Below are positions 7,064-13,834 of a stretch of 21,024 nucleotides of DNA, in pieces (the stretch's first letter is position 1; each line of letters starts with the position of its first letter). The position numbers and the translations under genes were made by a program. Origin of the DNA: a virus. The stretch is from positions 1-21,024 of IMG/VR virus record IMGVR_UViG_3300017770_000222; one strand, written 5' to 3'. A model generated the notes under the pieces. The model saw only the letters and a list, made by a program, of their open reading frames with translations. It had not been told where the DNA came from and ran no database searches.

Positions 7064-7615
7064 CTATTTAAGCCTTACTGAATAAACAAATGGTCTTTTA
7101 GGATCTGCTTGACCTACTCTAACTGCTTCACCGTAATATAAATCTATTGGGTTATTAGTATCTAACTCATTAGGTTGTATATCTTTTACGGATTGACCAC
7201 CAGCAATTTCTTTTTGAATTGCTATAGAAGTATCTTTTGCGAATTTAGTATAGTTTTTACAGAATTCTTTAGAAACTTGAAGCTGTTCTTTCATAGTTGT
7301 TTCAGCATCTTCTAAATTTTCTGCCGTAAACGAAAGTAGGATCTTATCTCCACTAATTTTCTGCGTGGTGCCTTCGGATTGTAAATCAAAATAACTAGAT
7401 TGAAGTCCAATTAAAGTTGATTCATAATCATCTCTTGCTTGTTGCGCTTCAAAAGCTTTTAGATTCTTACAGCCTTTAACCTGAAACTCAAGGTCAAACC
7501 CTCTTGCTTCTGTTAAAGCATTACGCATTCTCTCGTATAACTCTTTTTCTAATTCTTCTTTTACCTGAAGTGGCTTATTAGCAATAGCATCTTCAATTAT
7601 TTTTTTAATACTCAT
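7064..7615 (-). CDS. Scaffold-like late protein with helical propeptide
   Basis: The ATG at 7615 is preferred over one 24 bases further upstream, as it has AAGGA eight bases before it and follows the upstream stop without overlap. This gives 183 residues starting MSIKKIIEDAIANKPLQV. The first about 37 residues form one amphipathic helix ending ELYERMRNALTEARGF; this resembles short helical segments on prohead core or cargo proteins of T4-like phages, and the LTE/A site fits gp21 cleavage. The remainder is a mixed globular protein with KGCKNLKAFEAQQARDDYES, KISGDKILLSFTAENLEDAE and a C-terminal LYYGEAVRVGQADPKRPFVY. The function is unknown. It could be a core, scaffold or internal protein. Confidence 0.78.
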   Translation of the reverse strand: MSIKKIIEDAIANKPLQVKEELEKELYERMRNALTEARGFDLEFQVKGCKNLKAFEAQQARDDYESTLIGLQSSYFDLQSEGTTQKISGDKILLSFTAENLEDAETTMKEQLQVSKEFCKNYTKFAKDTSIAIQKEIAGGQSVKDIQPNELDTNNPIDLYYGEAVRVGQADPKRPFVYSVRLK

Positions 7616-7619
7616 TTTA

Positions 7620-8294
7620 TTATCCTTTATATTTACCATCTACGATGTCGTTAAATAATTTTTTAACTGCTGTTCTTGCGGCTGCAGGACCAACTTTATA
7701 TTTCTGTTCTAAACTTTTAGAGATACCTGTTAAACCAGTAATACCATCAGAACGACCATCTTTCATAAAGTCCATGATATCTTTTTCTAATTGTTTTTGA
7801 TTTGGTAAACTTTCGTTGATTTCTTCTTCAACTTCGTCTTCCTTAATTAGTTTATCTACATTCAGACCGCTTTTAAGATTACCTTTACTATCTATTGCCT
7901 TAGGATACATTTTAGCAATTAGATCATTATAACCTACAAGTATATTTAATAAGTCAGCTTGGATTTCTTTTGTTGAAATACCTCTAATTACTTTCTTAAC
8001 TGCAGCGAGGTTACCTTGAGCAAGAGCACGAGATACTGCCTGATAGTCTTTCTTATCTTGACCGGTTTCTTTATTAGAGAGTCTTGCTACATTCTTAGTA
8101 GCTAAAGTTAAGTCTTGATTGTAATTTTCCATAACGACAGTATGTGGTCTTCCATTGATATGAACAATAGGATTACCATTCTTATCTACGTTACCGTCCC
8201 ATACTCCGTCTTTATGAGCCTTTCTGGCTTTCTTAACAAGAGGGTGAGTTTCTAAACTCCTTACCTCAGCTAACGATTCTCTAAATGATTTCAT
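7620..8294 (-). CDS. Leader-bearing late protein, paralogue of the upstream neighbour
   Basis: A 224-residue basic protein starting MKSFRESLAEVRSLE, with an LAE/V site at residues 8 to 11. Residues 17 to 55 hold HPLVKKARKAHKDGVWDGNV and DKNGNPIVHINGRPH, a segment I have seen in other T4-like phage proteins. Residues about 62 to 133 are a helical domain with KETGQDKKDYQAVSRALAQG, ISTKEIQADLLNILVGYNDL and KMYPKA. This domain is clearly shared with the product of the next gene upstream, so the two arose by duplication. The C-terminal 60 residues look like a small helix-turn-helix-like unit (GLTGISKSLEQKYKVGPAAA), which could bind nucleic acid. There is only a weak TGGA ribosome site, and it starts 2 bases after the upstream stop. 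The function is unknown. Confidence 0.8.
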   Translation of the reverse strand: MKSFRESLAEVRSLETHPLVKKARKAHKDGVWDGNVDKNGNPIVHINGRPHTVVMENYNQDLTLATKNVARLSNKETGQDKKDYQAVSRALAQGNLAAVKKVIRGISTKEIQADLLNILVGYNDLIAKMYPKAIDSKGNLKSGLNVDKLIKEDEVEEEINESLPNQKQLEKDIMDFMKDGRSDGITGLTGISKSLEQKYKVGPAAARTAVKKLFNDIVDGKYKG

Positions 8295-8296
8295 TA

Positions 8297-9163
8297 TTAT
8301 CCAAACCTCTTTGCGAATGTTTTAAGATCAATAGTTTCAATAGAACCAAACTCATCAATTACTTTATACATAAGTTTGCCTCTCATATCAATTGCCATTG
8401 CCTGATAATATTTGGTTCCAGATCTTAAACCGCTAATCTCTGAACCGTAAATATTTAAATGTTTAATCTGTGGGGCTTTTTTAATTTCTTGAAGTTCAGC
8501 ATCTTCATCAAACATACCTGAAGCTTTCATCATGGCAAGTGCATCTTTCTTTGCCTTTTCCATATTTTGCTTATTCATTTTTTCAACGGCTTTCTTAATC
8601 ATAGCAAGTCTTTTCTTTTTATCCTTTTCAGACATTGCTTCATCAACTTTACCGTATGTAATACAAGGATCTTGACCACAACCACAATTCTTTTCTTCTG
8701 GAAGTTTCATTGCGAATTGTTGATCATCTTCAACTTTTCTTGCGAATTGAACAACGTATTGTCCTGGTTTTGCTTTTGGGTACATCTTTTTAAATACTTC
8801 TTCATGTCCCATAATAAACGACACGAGATCTTCAATAATAACAGTATCAAGCTTTGCCATATACTTAGCAGCTTCTTTGTGTTTATTTTGAGATATCATT
8901 TTAGCAACATTTTGAAAATCACGTTTATCACCACCTGTCTCTTTACGAGCAGCGTCGTTAATTTCTTTTGCTAAATCTTTGGATTCTTTTGAAAGGTTTT
9001 CGCTGATTACATCAACGCCTTCTAATACTTCTCTGAATTTTTTCATTTTTCGTTTCCTTGCTGGTTTCTCTGCCGGAGTATCTGTTTGTAATTTGGCTCG
9101 AGCCTTATCGGTTCCCCAATCTCCAGCTCCACCAGTTTCGTTTATATTATTTATATCATCCAT
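8297..9163 (-). CDS. Late protein with internal leader start; paralogue of downstream neighbour
   Basis: The frame begins at the ATG at 9163, which abuts the TAG of the upstream gene, giving 288 residues. Residue 40 is a second Met at 9046 that starts MKKFREVLEGVDVISENL, the same leader type as its neighbours, with AAGGA eight bases before it and an exact late box about 100 bases upstream. The short form would have 249 residues. Residues 58 to 131 share a helical domain with the 224-residue neighbour (KETGGDKRDFQNVAKMISQN, KKMYPKAK). Then come a Cys cluster NCGCGQDPCITYGK near 160 to 173, a Lys/Met-rich helix and a beta-rich C-terminus (GTKYYQAMAIDMRGKLMYKV). The function is unknown. The Cys cluster might bind zinc. 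Both long and short products could be made; the short one would be the form with a packaging leader. Confidence 0.8.
   Translation of the reverse strand: MDDINNINETGGAGDWGTDKARAKLQTDTPAEKPARKRKMKKFREVLEGVDVISENLSKESKDLAKEINDAARKETGGDKRDFQNVAKMISQNKHKEAAKYMAKLDTVIIEDLVSFIMGHEEVFKKMYPKAKPGQYVVQFARKVEDDQQFAMKLPEEKNCGCGQDPCITYGKVDEAMSEKDKKKRLAMIKKAVEKMNKQNMEKAKKDALAMMKASGMFDEDAELQEIKKAPQIKHLNIYGSEISGLRSGTKYYQAMAIDMRGKLMYKVIDEFGSIETIDLKTFAKRFG
9055..9059 (-). promoter_or_regulatory. Ribosome site for the internal start at 9046
   Basis: AAGGA lies eight bases upstream of the in-frame ATG at 9046 inside the 288-residue frame. The outer ATG at 9163 has no comparable site. This supports initiation at 9046 to give a protein beginning with the capsid-targeting-like leader. 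Confidence 0.6.
9148..9155 (-). promoter_or_regulatory. Possible late promoter TATAAATA inside coding region
   Basis: An exact late box within codons 3 to 6 of the long frame. A transcript from it would begin downstream of the ATG at 9163 and could only yield the short product from 9046. It lies in coding DNA, so a chance match in AT-rich sequence is quite possible. Confidence 0.45.
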
Positions 9164-10942
9164 CTATTTAACTTTATCAGCCAAGTCTTTATCAGCTTTA
9201 CCCCAAGTACCAGGTGATTTTGTAGCAAAACTATTTACTCTTGCCAATCCCCATTGTACTGGAGTTGTACCAGGTCTATGGCCTGTTCTCCAAGCAGCAA
9301 CACCACGATCAAACACTTTCTTCAATATTGCATAAGGCATTCCTGATTTCTCAGCCTTATCCTTTAATGATTTTTCAGGGTTTGATTTTTCAGATACAAA
9401 TTCTACTTGCTCCATCAAATCATATAGTTCGTTAATTCTGTTTTCTGTAATTTCAGATTCAACTTCGGCACGCTGTTTTTCTAATGCTTCCATTTCTCTG
9501 GCTTTACCATACATCTTGAATCTATAATCAAAATTAACTGTATTATCTTGTCTTAATAATTGGTGTGGTCTTTTTAAACCTGCACGTTCCATATTACGGT
9601 TAACGGCTTCACCAAACATTTTCTTAAATTTGTTTGAATGCTTAGATGGTTTTGTTTTAGCTTCTGCATCACCAGGAGCAGGTTCATAAGCTTTTGGATT
9701 GTCATCGTCCATCTTTGTCTTTTTATTAAAATGGGCTTGACGTTTATCTTTAGTAGAACCGCCTAGATCTTTATAATATCCAGGTTGTTGTTTTTGTTGT
9801 TTTGATTCTTTATCAGCTTCTTTTTGTAATCGTTCTTGAATAGATGCTGCTTTATATAAATGTTGATTTGTTTCTTCGTTAGCAGTTCTTAAAGCCTTTT
9901 GAACTTCAGGATGCTTTGATAAATTTCTTTTGAGTTTATCAATTTCTTTAACTGCATAATTCATATTACCTGCTAAATCCAAAGCAAGCTCAATTGCTAA
10001 CTTAACATTCTTATCTCTATCTGCGGCTGATTTAGATCTTGGATTCTTTTTATAATATTGAGCAACTTCTGCGCCTGTTAGTTTTTGTTTACCCATTGGT
10101 GATAAAGGATCTACTTTACCATCTTTAACTCTTTCAGCAAGGAATTGTTGAACAGAGAAGTTTAATGATTCGGATAAACCTAAACCTTTACGAACATCAG
10201 CGTATAGGTCATTCTTTAATCTTGCGTTACGTCCTGGAATACCTTTAAAGAATAAAGCAGTTTCACCGTCTGCGGCTGCTGCTCTTACCTTACTTGCTGA
10301 CATACCTGAAACATCATCAGAATCTGGATCTCTATCACCTGCCGATACAACCTTAATAGAATTAAATGTATAATCCTTTCCGTTATATTTGTTTAATAGT
10401 GTTTCAAATTCTCCAGTTCTATCAGAACCAACAACGAGAACAAGATCCTTAAAGCCTGCCTTTTGTAATTCTTTTGCTACTTCAATAATTGTTCTTGCGG
10501 TTGATTTAACAACTAATCTTTTACCAAATAATGTTTGTGCATATTTGATTTTCTGATCGTATGTTAATGGATTCTTTTTAGCATCTTGTGTTCTTGATAG
10601 GTAAACGTATGGAGTACCCTTTTCTGATATTGCTGTTGAGATAATCTTATTAACTAATTTCTCATGTCCTACGGTTGGAGGATTCATTCTTCCAAATGTA
10701 ATAACAGCTTTATCTTGAACAGCTTCTTTAATCGTAGGTTCGGTATCTATGAATTTATCCGCATCAAAGCTAGTCTTGGAATCTTTCTTAATAATTCCTT
10801 TACCAGTATCTTGGTCTTTCTTTTTATCTTTGCGCTTTTTGATATCTTTATTATCCTTGGCAACTCCGCTATCTTGATCGTTATAATCGTCGATAGAATC
10901 TTTTGCCATGGATGTTGCATCTTTTTCGTTTAAGCGATCCAT
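9164..10942 (-). CDS. NMNAT-like nucleotidyltransferase fused to phage C-terminal domain
   Basis: A 592-residue multidomain protein. Residues 1 to 73 are a charged, disordered-looking stretch ending TEPTIKEA, an IKE/A site fitting T4 gp21 cleavage. Residues about 78 to 235 are a nucleotidyltransferase of the HxGH family: VITFGRMNPPTVGHEKLV at 80 to 97 has the T-x-G-H form of the motif, LVLVVGSDR is at 166 to 174, and MSASKVRAAA at 213 to 222 matches the C-terminal ISxxxxR-type motif. Such enzymes join a nucleotide to phosphate-containing substrates (NMN, pantetheine phosphate, glycerol or choline phosphate); the substrate here is open. A long charged helical middle follows, then a compact C-terminal domain at about 519 to 592 with GVAAWRTGHRPGTTPVQWGL and ARVNSF, resembling the phage domain DUF5824. 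A late promoter precedes it. It may be packaged, though it lacks the MK-x-F start. Confidence 0.85.
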   Translation of the reverse strand: MDRLNEKDATSMAKDSIDDYNDQDSGVAKDNKDIKKRKDKKKDQDTGKGIIKKDSKTSFDADKFIDTEPTIKEAVQDKAVITFGRMNPPTVGHEKLVNKIISTAISEKGTPYVYLSRTQDAKKNPLTYDQKIKYAQTLFGKRLVVKSTARTIIEVAKELQKAGFKDLVLVVGSDRTGEFETLLNKYNGKDYTFNSIKVVSAGDRDPDSDDVSGMSASKVRAAAADGETALFFKGIPGRNARLKNDLYADVRKGLGLSESLNFSVQQFLAERVKDGKVDPLSPMGKQKLTGAEVAQYYKKNPRSKSAADRDKNVKLAIELALDLAGNMNYAVKEIDKLKRNLSKHPEVQKALRTANEETNQHLYKAASIQERLQKEADKESKQQKQQPGYYKDLGGSTKDKRQAHFNKKTKMDDDNPKAYEPAPGDAEAKTKPSKHSNKFKKMFGEAVNRNMERAGLKRPHQLLRQDNTVNFDYRFKMYGKAREMEALEKQRAEVESEITENRINELYDLMEQVEFVSEKSNPEKSLKDKAEKSGMPYAILKKVFDRGVAAWRTGHRPGTTPVQWGLARVNSFATKSPGTWGKADKDLADKVK

Positions 10943-10974
10943 TTAAATATTCCTAATTTTATTTGCTAATGTTT

Positions 10975-11664
10975 TTATTTATAATATTTAGCAAAGGACT
11001 CAATAAATTCGTAGTTTCTATGTGCAGAATCATTCCAAATAGTAGATTCTCTTAAATATCCAATGGCAGGAGTCGGTGACATAATTGCCAAAGGTATTTG
11101 AGTACATCTTTGATTGAGAATAAAGTATGCATTATCAACGCATCCCATTACTCCTTTCTGTTCTATTTCATAAATTAAGTTTTGTGCTGTTCTTTTTGTC
11201 ATCATATAAGCATGCGCACCTTCATGCCCATTAATACCAATCAATTGTCTTGGTTCATTATCTCTTGCATCTATAAAGTTATAATTTTCAGGGTCTGTTA
11301 CTTTATAACCTAATGTAATTAAATAATTGTCTGGTACTTTAATATCGGGTTTATAATACATTAATGCATCATGTTCTAATACAATACCAACTTCATCATC
11401 ACCTTCTGCTATCTTTTTCCAAATGGCTGCGTGACCAGCTGAACATGTATTTGCTTTATGTTCTGCAGTTGGATGGTCAATATGCATCATAGGTTCGTAA
11501 AACTTCATCTTAATACCAGTTTGACACCAAGCCATACGACCAGTACAATTAGACCAACCTTCAAAGTATTCCCAATCTAAATTAATAACATCACATGTCT
11601 CTGCACACATCTTTGCATACTTACGTGATATTGGATGATCATGTGTTAATATATAAGCTTTCAA
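10975..11664 (-). CDS. GT25-like (LPS-type) glycosyltransferase
   Basis: A 229-residue protein similar in plan to glycosyltransferase family 25, which adds sugars to lipopolysaccharide or other acceptors. It starts MKAYILTHDHPISRKYAKMC, a beta strand plus basic helix as in the family. The central block KANTCSAGHAAIWKKIAEGD followed by EVGIVLEHDALMY aligns with the usual S-C-x-x-S-H...W...iilEDDa segment. The acidic pair normally written EDD is EHD at residues 97 to 99, so the metal site is altered but still acidic. A later GHEGAHAYMMTKRTAQNLI resembles the family's G-x-x-a-Y-l-i segment. There is no signal peptide, so it is cytoplasmic. Its ATG overlaps the upstream stop by ATGA. The donor and acceptor sugars cannot be read from the sequence. 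It closes the sigma70-driven cassette. Confidence 0.8.
   Translation of the reverse strand: MKAYILTHDHPISRKYAKMCAETCDVINLDWEYFEGWSNCTGRMAWCQTGIKMKFYEPMMHIDHPTAEHKANTCSAGHAAIWKKIAEGDDEVGIVLEHDALMYYKPDIKVPDNYLITLGYKVTDPENYNFIDARDNEPRQLIGINGHEGAHAYMMTKRTAQNLIYEIEQKGVMGCVDNAYFILNQRCTQIPLAIMSPTPAIGYLRESTIWNDSAHRNYEFIESFAKYYK
10976..10983 (-). promoter_or_regulatory. T4-type late promoter TATAAATA
   Basis: An exact match to the T4 late box, overlapping the TAA stop of the GT25-like gene and 33 bases before the ATG of the nucleotidyltransferase fusion. It restarts late transcription after the sigma70-driven cassette. Confidence 0.7.
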
Positions 11665-12335
11665 AATTTTACCTTTTCATATTTGTTTTCTTCTGCATAT
11701 TCGTTAATTCTTTGTTGATGTTTTAACGAAGGAGTTGGAAACTCTCTACACATATTTTCAAATGATTTATGTTTTCTTGTATTCTCCGGATTTGGATGTG
11801 GTTTAAATTCAATAGTTGGATATTGGATTTTCATATAGTTAAATAACTTTTCTTCTTCATCCTCAATTCTATATTTAATATTTGGTCTACAACGCATTAT
11901 GATTTCGTGAAACTGACATATACTATCAATTGCGTTTTCTACTGGGTTATTATTATTTAATCCAATAAATTGTTTTCTAAAATATGTAGAATCATAATTA
12001 AAATGCTTAACAATGTTTTCATAGCCAGGATAGAACTGTTGTCCGTCCCAACTATAACCATCTTTATCACACGGAGGTGATTCAGTATAAACAATAGAAG
12101 CAAGTGCAGTTTTTGGATCTCTTACATTATATACTAAATGATTATATGTAGGTCTTCTATCAAATCCTTTCTGCCACATATATGGTCCTTTAGGTTTAAC
12201 TAATAACCAAGATACGATTCCCATACTTCCTGGAACTTCGTGGCCAACATCCAAACCCCAATCTGATAATACTTTACTTGTATAACCAGTTCCTGTTCTT
12301 GGATGGCCTAAACCTAATATTTCTATATGCTTCAT
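11661..12335 (-). CDS. Sulfotransferase-like P-loop protein
   Basis: A 224-residue protein that looks like a PAPS-dependent sulfotransferase. The PAPS 5'-phosphosulfate loop is ILGLGHPRTGTGYTSKVL at residues 6 to 23, comparable with P-K/R-S-G-T-T/G of the family, and the 3'-phosphate motif is YNVRDPKTALAS at 69 to 80. GHE near residue 31 and a lengthy acceptor region rich in aromatic and His residues follow. The frame is open 24 codons further upstream, but the ATG at 12335 is chosen because it makes an ATGA overlap with the GT32-like gene and puts the P-loop near the N-terminus as in the family. It would transfer sulfate to a sugar or other acceptor. Lying between two glycosyltransferases, it may sulfate a glycan made or extended by them. 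No signal peptide or membrane segment is seen. Confidence 0.75.
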   Translation of the reverse strand: MKHIEILGLGHPRTGTGYTSKVLSDWGLDVGHEVPGSMGIVSWLLVKPKGPYMWQKGFDRRPTYNHLVYNVRDPKTALASIVYTESPPCDKDGYSWDGQQFYPGYENIVKHFNYDSTYFRKQFIGLNNNNPVENAIDSICQFHEIIMRCRPNIKYRIEDEEEKLFNYMKIQYPTIEFKPHPNPENTRKHKSFENMCREFPTPSLKHQQRINEYAEENKYEKVKF

Positions 12336-13006
12336 TCTACGCCTTGGTGATATTGTTTTGTTGTTCTTGACATTGAAGGTGCTTGATCGAGAGCAGTTGA
12401 ACCCCAATGTTGTTCTGCGTATATTTTACCTGGGCCATCATATCTTGGATAACCTGGTCTAAACCATTGAGGTATAAACATATAAGATGGAAAGATATGT
12501 AACATATGACGAGTGTCATCTAATAATCTTGCTAGGAAAAAGTTTCCTGTAGATTCGTGTGGCTTTGGATTTAATTGATTTGGTTTGAGAGTATGTAGTT
12601 TTCTCAATATAACATCAAGGAATTTATTACCTGGGTTTGCTGCCATGATAGGAGATATAGATCTTGGTATTACATCTTCCTTTTCAAATACAGTATATGC
12701 AAGGTTTGGATCTTCTACAAATAATTCATCTACTCTATGATAACATTCTGAATCTGCTTCAGGCCAAAATCCACCTCTTTCATATATTAACTCATAACGA
12801 ATTAAATCTGCTACTCCTGCCCAACAACGTTGCCTGTAGTACTCTTCAATTAAATGTTGATTGTACCATTTACGCTTATGTAACATTTCATCTGTGAAGA
12901 CTGAGTATTCCCAATCAGGATGTTTATTAGGCCATGTATTCATCCACTTCAATGGAGCAGGATTAGGACCAATCCAAATGTGAGTCATCTTCTTCTCAAT
13001 GTTCAT
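12332..13006 (-). CDS. GT32-like (DXD sugar-binding) glycosyltransferase
   Basis: A 224-residue protein of the OCH1/GT32-like family. It opens MNIEKKMTHIWIGPNPAPLK, the characteristic I-P-x-x-I-H-x-I/W-G start, followed by a strand DWEYSVFTDE. The central signature ADLIRYELIYERGGFWPEAD at residues 66 to 85 fits the family's S/A-D-x-x-R-Y-x-x-L-x-x-x-G-G-x-Y-x-D-x-D, except that the first Asp of DXD is Glu (EAD at 83 to 85). The rest includes PGNKFLDVILRKL and a His/Trp-rich C-terminus ending EQHWGSTALD. It would use a nucleotide sugar to glycosylate an unknown acceptor. It is cytoplasmic with no signal peptide. It overlaps the kinase gene by ATGA and the sulfotransferase by ATGA, so all are translated together. 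A second Met at residue 7 is an alternative start. Confidence 0.85.
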   Translation of the reverse strand: MNIEKKMTHIWIGPNPAPLKWMNTWPNKHPDWEYSVFTDEMLHKRKWYNQHLIEEYYRQRCWAGVADLIRYELIYERGGFWPEADSECYHRVDELFVEDPNLAYTVFEKEDVIPRSISPIMAANPGNKFLDVILRKLHTLKPNQLNPKPHESTGNFFLARLLDDTRHMLHIFPSYMFIPQWFRPGYPRYDGPGKIYAEQHWGSTALDQAPSMSRTTKQYHQGVE

Positions 13007-13536
13007 AATCTTTTAATGTATCTCATTGCTGCAGCTGCGTTATCATTAGAGTCTAAATTTATATATCCGATATTAAGTCGGTCAAACTGTTCTATAATTG
13101 CGTCATCAATTTCTTTACATTCTTGAAGATCTTGAGCTCGACCTTGTTGGTCAAAATCCTCAGGTCTTGTTAACATAAAGTTAATATTATAATCGTATAA
13201 GCAATAACACTCAAAAGCCATTTGGTCAATTAGATCTGAATAGATTGCTTCACCGTATCTCTCACGATATATTGGACTTAAGAGTACAGGACTATCGGTA
13301 ATAATATAATCTACCTTATCGGATAATCGTAATATCTTTCTGTGTTGATGACCGAGTACCCAAAGTTGATCTGCCAACATTGGTATGTTACCTTCCCATA
13401 CGCACTCTTTAGCAAACTCATCTGTCAGTTCGACATTGTAGCCTGCGATTTTCATTTGATAGAATAAACCTGCAGCAGCGGTTGATTTACCAGATCCTGG
13501 TCCGCCGTAAAAGTTTATGACTGTGACGTCTTTCAT
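13003..13536 (-). CDS. P-loop kinase-like protein, NadR-kinase-like
   Basis: A 177-residue P-loop NTPase. The Walker A motif is FYGGPGSGKSTAAAGLF at residues 9 to 25, followed by a strand and acidic turn (YNVELTDEFAKE), and a Walker B-like segment KVDYIITDSPVLLSPIYRE. The layout and the size resemble the kinase half of NadR (ribosylnicotinamide kinase) and related small phage ATPases; this is a similarity of plan, not a confident assignment. It is the first gene after a consensus sigma70 promoter, with AAGGTG about eight bases before the ATG. It overlaps the next gene by ATGA. Given the NMNAT-like domain encoded downstream, a part in NAD salvage is possible, as is a role in making activated precursors for the glycan genes that follow. 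Confidence 0.8.
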   Translation of the reverse strand: MKDVTVINFYGGPGSGKSTAAAGLFYQMKIAGYNVELTDEFAKECVWEGNIPMLADQLWVLGHQHRKILRLSDKVDYIITDSPVLLSPIYRERYGEAIYSDLIDQMAFECYCLYDYNINFMLTRPEDFDQQGRAQDLQECKEIDDAIIEQFDRLNIGYINLDSNDNAAAAMRYIKRL

Positions 13537-13569
13537 TGAGGATCACCTTATTCATATTGTAGAGTTTAT

Positions 13570-13598
13570 ATTATAACAAACTTAGGTCCTAATGTCAA
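13570..13598 (-). promoter_or_regulatory. Consensus sigma70 promoter of the accessory cassette
   Basis: On the minus strand a perfect -35 (TTGACA, 13593 to 13598) and a perfect -10 (TATAAT, 13570 to 13575) are separated by 17 bases (13576 to 13592). The likely start site is near 13563, leaving a leader of about 26 bases that holds AAGGTG before the ATG at 13536. The -35 overlaps the TGA stop of the upstream gene. This is the only such promoter I found in the window, and it is typical of early T4-like genes read by unmodified host polymerase. Confidence 0.85.
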
Positions 13599-13834
13599 CT
13601 GATTCCTTGACTGTTCCTATAATCATAGAAGTCTTTATTTACTTCACCTGCGATTGCTGTCTTGCCTGTTTGTCGACATTTAATATAAGTCTTTTGAGTT
13701 CCACCGCCTGGTTTAGTAAATGTTCTAACGCCTGCGGAGATCACTCCTGGAGTATCAGAATAAGTATCAGCTGCAGTTGCCGCGTTGTCGTATTCCCATG
13801 CTCCATTGCTTCCTGGTATTGTTACGAATGCCAT
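13595..13834 (-). CDS. Small conserved phage protein, 79 aa
   Basis: The frame is open to a GTG at 13846, but the ATG at 13834 is preferred: AAGGGTGG lies eight bases before it, and it shares a base with the upstream stop (TAATG). The product, MAFVTIPGSNGAWEYDNAAT onwards, is a beta-rich small protein with a TYSDTPG turn, GVRTFTKPGGGTQKTYIKCR and a C-terminal EVNKDFYDY. Proteins of this size and pattern occur widely in T4-like marine phages; I know of no assigned role. It has a single Cys, no membrane segment and no signal peptide. It is the last gene of the first late block, directly before the sigma70-driven cassette, whose promoter overlaps its stop codon. Confidence 0.8.
   Translation of the reverse strand: MAFVTIPGSNGAWEYDNAATAADTYSDTPGVISAGVRTFTKPGGGTQKTYIKCRQTGKTAIAGEVNKDFYDYRNSQGIS

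Noticed and set aside
12336-12407. Longer sulfotransferase-like frame starting at 12407
   Set aside because: The first 24 residues are Ser/Arg/Asn-rich and overlap the glycosyltransferase gene. The ATG at 12335 makes an ATGA joint like its neighbours.
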